Shown piece by piece: positions 1-5,946 of a stretch of DNA of 5,946 nt; positions within the stretch are counted from its first letter, which is position 1; the number at the start of each line of letters is the position of its first letter. The stretch is from an uncultured Chloroflexota bacterium (GTDB taxonomy: Bacteria; Chloroflexota; Dehalococcoidia; Lucifugimonadales; CAJWER01). The stretch is from assembly GCA_913030785.1 (NCBI GenBank), contig CAJWER010000190.1, forward strand, positions 1 to 5,946. Direction: 5' to 3'. The notes under the pieces are model-generated. The model was not told the origin of the DNA, did no database searches, and saw nothing but the letters and a program-made list of their open reading frames with translations. Position numbers and translations under genes: made by a program.

Positions 1-152
1 ACAAAACCAGAGGAGCCGAGAAAACTGTCGAAATCGTGGAAGCTGGCGTGCAGACTGAGCACCATGCTGACGAGGCTGAACAGGAGGGTGATCACAAAAG
101 CGGGGGCGATATAGCCGTAGGGCACCAGAGCTTTGCGCCGCGCCCCCTTCAC
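1..152 (-). CDS. Carbohydrate ABC transporter permease, MalF/UgpA type (N-terminal fragment)
   Basis: Only the first 50 codons are in the window; the gene runs off the left edge. It probably encodes an inner-membrane permease of a binding-protein-dependent sugar importer. The start is a GTG at 152-150 that overlaps the TGA of the solute-binding protein gene (GTGA), which points to translational coupling within one operon. The translation opens with a basic stretch (KGARRK, residues 2-7), then a hydrophobic first membrane segment at about residues 9-34 beginning LVPYGYIAPAF. An aromatic, polar segment with SFHDFD (37-42) follows. A basic N-terminus, a proline-rich TM1 start and a SF-x-D/N-F stretch after TM1 are typical of MalF/UgpA-like permeases. 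The family call rests on this fragment plus its position directly after a family 1 binding protein. The substrate cannot be read from it. Confidence 0.8.
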   Translation of the reverse strand, partial: MKGARRKALVPYGYIAPAFVITLLFSLVSMVLSLHASFHDFDSFLGSSGF

Positions 153-1630
153 AGCTCTTCGCCTCGGGCGGTGACCCAGCGTTCCACCTGGGTATTGTGA
201 CGACGGAAGACTTGATCAACGTGAAGGGCGGCCTCGTTCAGAGCGGCCTCGACGGATGGGTAGGGGCCCTCTCCGGCGATGATGTCGAGATAACGCAGCA
301 ACACCGTTTCCAGGATCGGGTTGGCCGTGTGGTCGGTGGCGATGATCTCCGTCTGTCGCAACTTGTTGCCTACCAAGCAGAGCTGCTCGACGTTGGACTG
401 AAAGGGGAATTGGGCCAGCGTTTCCTGCCACTCCGGGGTCTGGTAGAGGTCCAGGCGCGGGCTGTTGTAGCTGAGGTGTTTGAGCCGCAGGAGGGCGCCC
501 TCGAGGCTACCGACGAATTGTATGTAGCGCCAGGCGGCATCGACGTTGGGGCAATGGCGGCTGATGACGAGCATGTTGGCCCAGGTAACGGTACTCTGGC
601 CCGTGCCCAGGGGCCCCGGCGGAAATCCAGTCTGAGCGAAGTGCTTCCAACCCAGCGTATTGCGCACGATATCCTTGCCCGCCCAGGTGCCAGAAACCAT
701 GCAGGCGACTTTTCCTTCCTGGAAGAGCTCCACGTCGGAGATCTCACGCCGATAGGGTGGGCAGATGTTATCCTCCCAGTAGAGCCTGGCGATGTACTCC
801 ATGGCGCCAACGCCGCTGGGACTGGCGAACAGGGCCTTGGTGCCGGCCGAATCCTGATAACGGCCGCCGTTGGCGGCCATCCATGGTGAGAACATGCCCA
901 TGCCGCCGCTATAGGCATTGATAACGAAGCCGCCCTGGTCGATGCTGCCATCGGGGTGACGAGTGGTAAGCTTTTTGGCGATACGGCGGAAGTGGTCCCA
1001 GTCGCGCACAGCGTCGAAACGGATTCGATCGTAATCCACCGAACCATCTGGCCGGCGCACGAAGAGGTCGCGAATTTCCTTGTCACTCCGTGCCGCCGTC
1101 TCGAGCAGATCCAGATTCCAGAGCAGGCACTGGGACTCAAACATCTGTGGAATGCCGAAGACCTTGCCGGATGGGCCGTGGTTGTGACGCCACGCCGAGG
1201 GCAGGAAGGCATCGCGGGTGATGCGCAGTGCCGGTCGCGCGCCCTGGTTTTCTTCGAGCAGATCGTCGAGCGTCAACAGCATGCCGCGCTGGTAGAGCCC
1301 CTCTGCCCAGTACACTGATGACTGAAACAGGTCGGGCGGCGCGTCGCCGACCATGGCGGTAGAGAGCTTCTGAACATAGTTGAAAAAGGGTACGAACTGG
1401 TAGACGACATCGATGTCGGGGTTATTCCTCTCGAAGGTTCGTTCCACCTCCTCAAAGTAATATCCCAACTCCTCGTTTCTTGAAGGGCTCCACCAGTCCC
1501 AGATGCGAAGCTGGATGGGGCGATCGCTGCCGCCGTGCAGGCCCTGGACCCAGGGTCCGGTGAAGCCTGAACGCAGGATCACGCCCGCAAAGAGCGGTAC
1601 GGCGAGGGCGAAAAGGAGATACCTTTTCAT
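149..1630 (-). CDS. Extracellular solute-binding protein, family 1 (sugar ABC importer)
   Basis: Likely the periplasmic substrate-binding component of a carbohydrate ABC importer, delivering sugar to the permease encoded just downstream. From the ATG at 1630 it is 493 residues, somewhat longer than the usual 400-450. An N-terminal hydrophobic segment (residues 4-19, after MKR) is a signal peptide or membrane anchor; there is no lipobox cysteine. The mature part starts with a beta strand, LRIWDWWSPS (41-50). A helix and the FERNNPDIDV segment (66-75) follow, then GDAPPDLFQ (95-103), all characteristic of the UgpB/MalE-like SBP_bac_1 fold. A stretch reading EGKVACMVSGTWAG lies at about residues 300-320 and matches the usual conserved G-K-A-M-x-x-x-G-W region. 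An in-frame TTG at 1642 would add four residues; ATG followed by KR is the more natural signal peptide start, although neither has a clear Shine-Dalgarno. The substrate is unknown, but the many aromatic residues fit a sugar ligand. Confidence 0.9.
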   Translation of the reverse strand: MKRYLLFALAVPLFAGVILRSGFTGPWVQGLHGGSDRPIQLRIWDWWSPSRNEELGYYFEEVERTFERNNPDIDVVYQFVPFFNYVQKLSTAMVGDAPPDLFQSSVYWAEGLYQRGMLLTLDDLLEENQGARPALRITRDAFLPSAWRHNHGPSGKVFGIPQMFESQCLLWNLDLLETAARSDKEIRDLFVRRPDGSVDYDRIRFDAVRDWDHFRRIAKKLTTRHPDGSIDQGGFVINAYSGGMGMFSPWMAANGGRYQDSAGTKALFASPSGVGAMEYIARLYWEDNICPPYRREISDVELFQEGKVACMVSGTWAGKDIVRNTLGWKHFAQTGFPPGPLGTGQSTVTWANMLVISRHCPNVDAAWRYIQFVGSLEGALLRLKHLSYNSPRLDLYQTPEWQETLAQFPFQSNVEQLCLVGNKLRQTEIIATDHTANPILETVLLRYLDIIAGEGPYPSVEAALNEAALHVDQVFRRHNTQVERWVTARGEEL

Positions 1631-1669
1631 GATCGAGAACAACGGGATGGGAGTGGCAAGAGAGAGGAC

Positions 1670-1737
1670 ATGATCATCGTCTGTGACATGCGGGGTTTCT
1701 GGCGGCGTTAACGATAGCAGGGCGGCACGGATCGATC
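1670..1737. promoter_or_regulatory. Three 8-bp perfect palindromes in the divergent intergenic region (possible operators)
   Basis: The gap between the divergent genes (1631-1803) holds three perfect 8-base palindromes: ATGATCAT (1670-1677), CGTTAACG (1706-1713) and GATCGATC (1730-1737). The last two overlap the -10 and -35 elements of the candidate minus-strand promoter, and the first lies in its predicted leader, so regulator binding there could affect transcription. They differ from one another, so they are not copies of one operator, and short palindromes arise by chance. For plus-strand transcription I see a GTGACA (1683-1688) that resembles a -35 box but no convincing -10 at the right distance. 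No regulator gene is in the window. Confidence 0.2.
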
Positions 1738-1739
1738 AA
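1711..1739 (-). promoter_or_regulatory. Candidate sigma70-like promoter for the ABC importer operon
   Basis: Read on the minus strand, TTGATC (1739-1734) and TATCGT (1716-1711) are separated by exactly 17 bases. Each matches four of six positions of the housekeeping consensus. Transcription would start near 1703 and leave a leader of about 70 bases before the ATG at 1630. It lies in the divergent intergenic region, where a promoter is expected. The match is moderate, and sigma consensus rules may differ in this lineage. Confidence 0.3.
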
Positions 1740-1803
1740 CGTCTTAAAGTGCAGAGACTTCCGCCAGCCATCCGTCCCTCTTCCAGGATCGCCATATCCC
1801 CCC

Positions 1804-4110
1804 ATGCAACGTGTCCTGTATCTGTACTGCCTATCTGGTTTCATCAGCCTCGGCTACCAAGTCACCTGGTTCCGCATCTTTGTCGACTGGTTCGGCTCCA
1901 CGAATCTGACCTTCGCCCTCGTCATCAGCAATTTTGTCGGGGGCCTGGGGTGTGGCGCGCTCCTCAGTGATCGGATCTGTCGTCTTCTAAGCCAACACAT
2001 CGGCATCAAGGACAAGCTGCGCCTCTACGGCCTGCTGGAACTCTTCGTTGGCATTTCGGCCCTGTTGACGGTGGCCGCCGAACTCTTGCCGGCTGACCTG
2101 TGGGGTAGTTTCCCCTATCGACTCAGCGACGGGATCTGGGTCCAAGCAGTCCCGTACCAGATCGCTCAGGTGACCCTGGCCATGCTTTGTGTCCTGGTGC
2201 CCTGTCTGTTCATGGGTGTCACGTTTCCGCTGCTGTGCGATGTCTTTCGAACGGCCAGTGGCCGCACCGGAGCGCGGTTTCCCTCGACGCTCTACGCCTG
2301 GAATACGCTTGGTGCATGTGCCGGCATCCTGGCCTGCCAGTTTGTCCTGATCCTCTGGGTTGGGCACCAGCCGACCTTCTGGCTCATGGCGAGCATGAAC
2401 ATTCTCCTTGGGAGCTATTTCCTCGTCCGTGGCAGGGCCCCAGCCACCGATTCATCGGCCCATGTGGCAGGCGCAACAGAGCCAGAGCGAGAGGAAACGG
2501 CAAGCCAACTTTCGTCCGACAGTGTGCTCATCGCCTGCGCGGTGCTGAGCGGGCTTCTAGCCGGCGCCCTCCAGGGCGATATGTTCAAGCGGATCGGCTT
2601 CATCATTGTGTTGAGTCCCGGCGCAATGATGTCGTTCATCTCCTTCTGGGCTGTGCTGGGCATCTTCCTGGCCAGTAGCATTGTCCGCGGCGCCCCGTGG
2701 CTCAGGCTTTGGCATATTAAGCTTGCGTATGTCCTGGCGGCGTGTTACTACGGCGTGGTCTGGCGTTACGGCGACGAACTGACCTACCTGTTGAGCCATC
2801 GGCCAGCAACGGGTGAGGCGCATCACTTTCCGGTGAGCCTGGCGCAGTTGTTCGTCTATTGCGGCATCTTCGTCTTACCCTCCTATCTCCTCACCGCACT
2901 GCTTTTCCCCTACGTCTGTAATCGACTGCAGAGTCGTGGGCGACACCTGGGCCGGGTCTACGGTCTGAACACGGTGGCCTTCTGCATCGGCCTGTTGGTT
3001 TTTACCCTGGTTGCACCCAGCGCCAACATCTTCTATTCGCTGAAGTTGTTTCTGGCGGTCCTGGCGAGCCTGACCGTGGGTCTTGTATGCCTCTCCGAAT
3101 CCCGGCCGCTCAGAGCGTGGCAGCCACTTGGCGTCGCCGGTCTGCTCGGCATCGCTGGCCTGTTCACGCCAAGAACCTTCGACGCGGAATTTTTTACGCC
3201 CTCCATGTGGCCGCACGTCACGTCGCCCGAAGGACTGAGGAGCGACGCGGCGCATACGACCTACGTTCTCACGCTCCCCGATCACAACAAGAAGCTTTTC
3301 TTTGGCAGACTTTCCATGTCAGGGACCTCCCGGGAGTCGCAGCAGTACATGCGGTTGATGGCACACTTTCCTCTGCTCGCCCACCCCCATCCGCGGCGGG
3401 CGCTGTTGATCTGTTTTGGCGTTGGTAACACTGCGTCCGCCATTGCCGCACACGAGAGCATTCAGCAAATCGACGCCATCGACCTTGTGGAAAATGTCTT
3501 CAGAACCGCCCCCGAATTCTGGTCCTATCACGGCAATGTGCACCTGGACCCGAGGTTGCTGATGATCAACGACGACGGGCGAAACTTCCTCAACCTGAGC
3601 CACGAGAGCTATGACCTGATCACCAGTGAACCCCCCCCGCCGATGGCAGGCGGGGTGTATCGCCTGTACTCGAAGCAGTTCTATGAGCAGGTCCTGGCAC
3701 ACCTGACCCCGGAAGGGCTCATGACGCATTGGCTGCCCTGGGCACAGATGCCCCCCGTCGCCGCCGAGCTGGTGACAAGGACCTTCATCGAAGTGTTTCC
3801 GCACAGCCTGTTGCTGCGGGGGGCCGGGTCTCACCTGATCCTGGTCGGCAGTCGGTCACCTATCGATCTTCGGCGGATCGCGGCACGTTTCCATGAATCT
3901 GAAAGAGTACAGGCGGATCTGCGCCGGCTCGGCATCTGGGACGCTCCCGGTCTTCTGGAGAGTGTGATCAGCACTGGCGAGGCGTTGCGCGATCAACTCG
4001 GGCCAGGCCGGGTGCTCAGTGACCAGCATAATAACCTGGAGCACATGTTCTACGACCCGCTCGTCGTGTCGAGCCTCCCCGGCCGAGTTTCGCCAACAGA
4101 CCGTCGTTGA
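1804..4110 (+). CDS. Polytopic membrane protein fused to a spermidine-synthase-like domain
   Basis: A 768-residue two-part protein. Residues 1 to about 455 hold roughly 12-14 hydrophobic membrane segments. They start with SGFISLGYQVTWFR (11-24), the usual opening of membrane-fused spermidine-synthase-like proteins. A YxxNTxxxxxG motif appears twice, at 164-174 and 386-396, suggesting an internally repeated membrane part. After a linker containing SMSGT (504-508), residues about 530-740 form a Rossmann-type domain. It has a glycine loop CFGVGNTASA (537-546), an acidic strand end DLVE (560-563), DPR (582-584), NDDGRNF (589-595) and YDLITSEPPPP (603-613). In true spermidine synthases the last segment carries two aspartates (D-x-x-D-P) for catalysis and amine binding. 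Here E609 and P612 stand at those places, so polyamine synthesis is doubtful. The ATG fits the family start; a weak AGGA (1785-1788) lies 15 bases upstream. The substrate is unknown. Confidence 0.85.
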   Translation: MQRVLYLYCLSGFISLGYQVTWFRIFVDWFGSTNLTFALVISNFVGGLGCGALLSDRICRLLSQHIGIKDKLRLYGLLELFVGISALLTVAAELLPADLWGSFPYRLSDGIWVQAVPYQIAQVTLAMLCVLVPCLFMGVTFPLLCDVFRTASGRTGARFPSTLYAWNTLGACAGILACQFVLILWVGHQPTFWLMASMNILLGSYFLVRGRAPATDSSAHVAGATEPEREETASQLSSDSVLIACAVLSGLLAGALQGDMFKRIGFIIVLSPGAMMSFISFWAVLGIFLASSIVRGAPWLRLWHIKLAYVLAACYYGVVWRYGDELTYLLSHRPATGEAHHFPVSLAQLFVYCGIFVLPSYLLTALLFPYVCNRLQSRGRHLGRVYGLNTVAFCIGLLVFTLVAPSANIFYSLKLFLAVLASLTVGLVCLSESRPLRAWQPLGVAGLLGIAGLFTPRTFDAEFFTPSMWPHVTSPEGLRSDAAHTTYVLTLPDHNKKLFFGRLSMSGTSRESQQYMRLMAHFPLLAHPHPRRALLICFGVGNTASAIAAHESIQQIDAIDLVENVFRTAPEFWSYHGNVHLDPRLLMINDDGRNFLNLSHESYDLITSEPPPPMAGGVYRLYSKQFYEQVLAHLTPEGLMTHWLPWAQMPPVAAELVTRTFIEVFPHSLLLRGAGSHLILVGSRSPIDLRRIAARFHESERVQADLRRLGIWDAPGLLESVISTGEALRDQLGPGRVLSDQHNNLEHMFYDPLVVSSLPGRVSPTDRR

Positions 4111-4239
4111 ATCCCTCGCTGAATCGGCCCCTGGTTGAAGTGGCGAAGTCCGCTGGCGCAACGATGGATCCAAGGTGCACAGGAAAGCTCAGTTGTCGTA
4201 TTTTTCCCACTGGAAGAAGTGAAACGAAGGAGAGATGGG
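4111..4239 (+). other. Intergenic gap without visible terminator; strong RBS at its end
   Basis: The 129 bases between the spermidine-synthase-like gene and the CBM9/PKD gene hold no stem-loop followed by a T-run that I can find. The ATTTTTC at about 4200-4206 has no stable inverted repeat before it. No convincing sigma70 promoter was found either. The gene after the gap may therefore be read through from upstream or use a promoter I do not recognise. A purine-rich AAGGAGA (4227-4233) sits six bases before the ATG at 4240 and fixes that start. Confidence 0.45.
4227..4233 (+). promoter_or_regulatory. Shine-Dalgarno sequence that decides the CBM9/PKD gene start
   Basis: AAGGAGA with six bases of spacing to the ATG at 4240 is the strongest ribosome binding site in the window. 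It rules against the longer in-frame reading from a TTG at 4135, whose extra 35 residues would bury the signal peptide. Confidence 0.85.
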
Positions 4240-5349
4240 ATGAAAAAGGCGGTCATGGGGGCGGCGCTGGCCTTGTTGGTCAGTGCATCGCTGAGCGCGC
4301 GGGAGCTGGGCCAGGGGGCCGTCATGGAACCCCTGCCGGAGATTGGCGAACGCGTCTACCAGATGTTCCACTTTCCCGATGATCGCTTGCCGGTGATCGA
4401 CGGAGATTTGACGGATTGGGAGATCGTCGGCGACGCCTATGCCCAGGACACGTACCAACTGATCGAATTCAATCGCGATATTGGTCGGGGCTACGACCTG
4501 CGGGATCTGGACATTCGCGTGCGCACGGGGTACCACTCCGGGCACAATCGCATTTATGTGGCGGTGGAGTATTTCGACGGCTTCCACAACTTCGACCGCG
4601 TCGTCACGCCCGGCTCCGGCGACCTGGGCAACGACGATATCTTCGAGATCGTCGTCGATACCGACCGCTCAGGCAACGACTTCATCTACGATCTCGATCG
4701 CCGGCTGATGAGCACCCACGCGCAGAACTACCACATCTACGTGCATGAGCGACATGGCGAACACGTTTGGGTGTGGGGTGACCAGCGCTGGCTTGGTGAC
4801 GCTCCGTGGTCGCAGTGGGCGAGCCGTTACGATGGCAATCATGGTTCGTCGGGGCTGTCGACACTCGAGTTCTATGTCCCCCCCTTCGACTACGCCCACC
4901 CCGACGGTCCGAGACGCTCAGCTCCGGGGACGCTGGCGGTGGGGGACACAATCGGTTTCGACTACTCGATCCTCGACCGTGATGACGAAGAGGAGAAGGT
5001 CGTCAAGTTCTGGGCTCTCTGCGACACGATCATGATGTACCGTGACGCCGACTTTCTTCCCGCCTTTGTCTTGGCGCAGCCCGAGCCAGGCCTCGCCGCC
5101 CTGCCGGTGGTCGAATTTCGCTCCCAGGCTCCCACACAACAAGCGCCACATACGGTTCGTTTCACCAATTTCACTCGCGGCGAGATCGCTCACTTCCACT
5201 GGGACTTCGGCGACGGTGACACGTCGACGGAGCGCGACCCCGTGCACCAGTACCGGCAACCGGGGCGCTACACGGTCACGCTGGAAGCCGAAGGCTCACA
5301 GGGCACCTCACGGCGCCGCAAGATGGATTATGTAGTGCTCGAACGATGA
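4240..5349 (+). CDS. Secreted CBM9-like domain protein with C-terminal PKD domain
   Basis: A 369-residue exported protein, probably periplasmic or surface-located, with a likely glycan-binding role. MKK followed by a hydrophobic run (residues 4-18) and LSA before R21 is a clear signal peptide with a type I cleavage site. Residues about 48-275 resemble the CBM9/DOMON-like beta sandwich: the opening VIDGDLTDW (52-60), a strand IYVAVEYFD, then NDDIFEIVVDTDRSG (131-145), and near the end a GFDYSILDRDDEEE region. Residues about 290-368 are a PKD domain with its hallmark WDFGDGDTS (321-329), DPVHQY (333-338) and PGRYTVTL (341-348). I see no catalytic domain, lipobox, sortase or PEP-CTERM signal. 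The ATG is set by a strong Shine-Dalgarno. The stop overlaps the start of the next gene (ATGA), so the two are likely translated together. Ligand and partner are unknown; binding of a carbohydrate is inferred from the fold. Confidence 0.8.
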   Translation: MKKAVMGAALALLVSASLSARELGQGAVMEPLPEIGERVYQMFHFPDDRLPVIDGDLTDWEIVGDAYAQDTYQLIEFNRDIGRGYDLRDLDIRVRTGYHSGHNRIYVAVEYFDGFHNFDRVVTPGSGDLGNDDIFEIVVDTDRSGNDFIYDLDRRLMSTHAQNYHIYVHERHGEHVWVWGDQRWLGDAPWSQWASRYDGNHGSSGLSTLEFYVPPFDYAHPDGPRRSAPGTLAVGDTIGFDYSILDRDDEEEKVVKFWALCDTIMMYRDADFLPAFVLAQPEPGLAALPVVEFRSQAPTQQAPHTVRFTNFTRGEIAHFHWDFGDGDTSTERDPVHQYRQPGRYTVTLEAEGSQGTSRRRKMDYVVLER

Positions 5350-5946
5350 CGGCCGACGCAGATCAGTCCTCGCCCTTCAGGGCGAGCACCCTGATCGTGG
5401 GTGCACTGCTGTGCCTGCTGATCGCCGTCGGCGCCCCATACTCGAATGTCTACCTCCAAGGGTCGTTGCTGGCTGTCGATTTCGGCACGGCGGCGGCCCT
5501 GTTCCTGCTGTTTCTCGTGGTTTGGATCAACACCGGCGTGACAGCCTTGGTGGGCCGGCGGTTCTCGTTTTCGTCACAGCAACTGACCGTGCTCTACGCG
5601 ATGATGGCCGTGGCCTGTGCCATCCCCACCATGGGGCTCATGGAGTACCTGCTGCCAAGCACGACGGCACTGGAGTACTACGCGTCCCCTGAGAACGACT
5701 GGCGTGAGGCAATTCTGCCCTATGTACAGCCATGGCTGGTGGTCAGCGACCCCCTCGCGGTCAAGTACTTCTACGAGGGGTCGCCGCGCGGCATCGGCAT
5801 CTCCTGGGAGGCGTGGATCATGCCACTGCTGGCATGGATTCCGCTGATTCTGGGGATATATTTCTCCATGATCTGTCTCATCGTGATGCTGCGAAAGCAG
5901 TGGATCGTACGCGAGCGCCTCGCCTTTCCTCTCGTGCAAGTGCCGC
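5346..5946 (+). CDS. Polytopic membrane protein, DUF6785-like (N-terminal fragment)
   Basis: The first 200 residues of a membrane protein that runs off the right edge. The ATG at 5346 overlaps the TGA of the CBM9/PKD gene, and no separate Shine-Dalgarno is obvious, so it probably depends on translational coupling. Hydrophobic segments lie at about residues 14-31, 44-69, 80-103 and 157-182. A soluble stretch at about 105-153, rich in aromatic and acidic residues, separates the third from the fourth. The fragment ends with RERLAFPLVQVP (189-200), which I recall as characteristic of the large DUF6785 (often with DUF6784) membrane proteins of planctomycete- and Latescibacteria-like genomes; their function is not established. 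An oligopeptide-transporter-like role has been considered plausible on topology, but the sequence here does not show it. The family assignment is from memory of the motif and topology. The alternative is another uncharacterised multi-pass transporter. Confidence 0.65.
   Translation, partial: MTADADQSSPFRASTLIVGALLCLLIAVGAPYSNVYLQGSLLAVDFGTAAALFLLFLVVWINTGVTALVGRRFSFSSQQLTVLYAMMAVACAIPTMGLMEYLLPSTTALEYYASPENDWREAILPYVQPWLVVSDPLAVKYFYEGSPRGIGISWEAWIMPLLAWIPLILGIYFSMICLIVMLRKQWIVRERLAFPLVQVP

Noticed and set aside
197..889. Long open frame of 230 codons on the plus strand opposite the solute-binding protein gene
   Set aside because: It lies wholly antisense to a gene with clear family 1 binding protein motifs. 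Its translation shows no recognisable domain; such shadow frames are common in GC-rich coding DNA.
1683..1970. Open frame of 95 codons spanning the intergenic region and the start of the fused membrane gene
   Set aside because: It overlaps the well-supported frame starting at 1804. Its arginine- and proline-rich translation has no recognisable features, and no ribosome binding site precedes it.
3319..3834. Antisense open frame of 171 codons in the spermidine-synthase-like region
   Set aside because: It is fully within the sense gene, which carries conserved motifs throughout this stretch. The antisense translation has no recognisable domain.
4195..4210. T-run that might be a rho-independent terminator
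   Set aside because: No GC-rich inverted repeat precedes the T-run, so it does not form a standard terminator.
4135..4239. TTG start giving a 35-residue N-terminal extension of the CBM9/PKD protein
   Set aside because: The ATG at 4240 has a strong, well-spaced Shine-Dalgarno and begins a typical signal peptide. The extension has no such site and would place charged residues before the signal.

Overview
The window is about 60% GC and gene-dense, with no RNA gene, CRISPR array or insertion sequence that I can see. It holds two divergent transcription units. On the minus strand (1-1630) lies the start of a carbohydrate ABC importer operon. It has a family 1 extracellular solute-binding protein, then an inner-membrane permease that overlaps it by four bases (GTGA) and runs off the left edge. 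On the plus strand (1804-5946) lie three genes: a large polytopic membrane protein fused to a spermidine-synthase-like methyltransferase-fold domain, a secreted protein with a CBM9-like domain and a PKD domain, and the N-terminal 200 residues of a polytopic membrane protein resembling the DUF6785 family.

Layout: 1-152 permease (partial, minus); 149-1630 solute-binding protein (minus); 1631-1803 divergent regulatory region with a candidate minus-strand promoter and three short perfect palindromes; 1804-4110 spermidine-synthase-like membrane protein (plus); 4111-4239 gap with a strong ribosome binding site just before the next gene; 4240-5349 secreted CBM9/PKD protein; 5346-5946 DUF6785-like membrane protein (partial), overlapping the previous stop by four bases (ATGA).

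Organism: the secreted CBM9-like and PKD domains, a DUF6785-like membrane protein, a sugar ABC importer and a fused membrane/spermidine-synthase-like protein together suggest a Gram-negative, polysaccharide-using bacterium. Candidates are Latescibacterota, Planctomycetota, Lentisphaerota, Poribacteria or related metagenome-assembled lineages. This is inference from gene families and composition; no marker gene is present.

How the genes may work together: the minus-strand genes are a standard periplasmic binding protein and permease for sugar import. On the plus strand, the ATGA overlap of the secreted CBM9/PKD gene with the polytopic membrane gene suggests coupled translation and possibly a functional pair, with an exported glycan-binding protein serving a membrane transporter. 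The spermidine-synthase-like protein keeps the nucleotide-binding fold but lacks the two aspartates of true aminopropyltransferases, so its substrate is open. No previously undescribed system is proven here. The coupled CBM9-PKD/DUF6785-like pair is the best candidate for follow-up.
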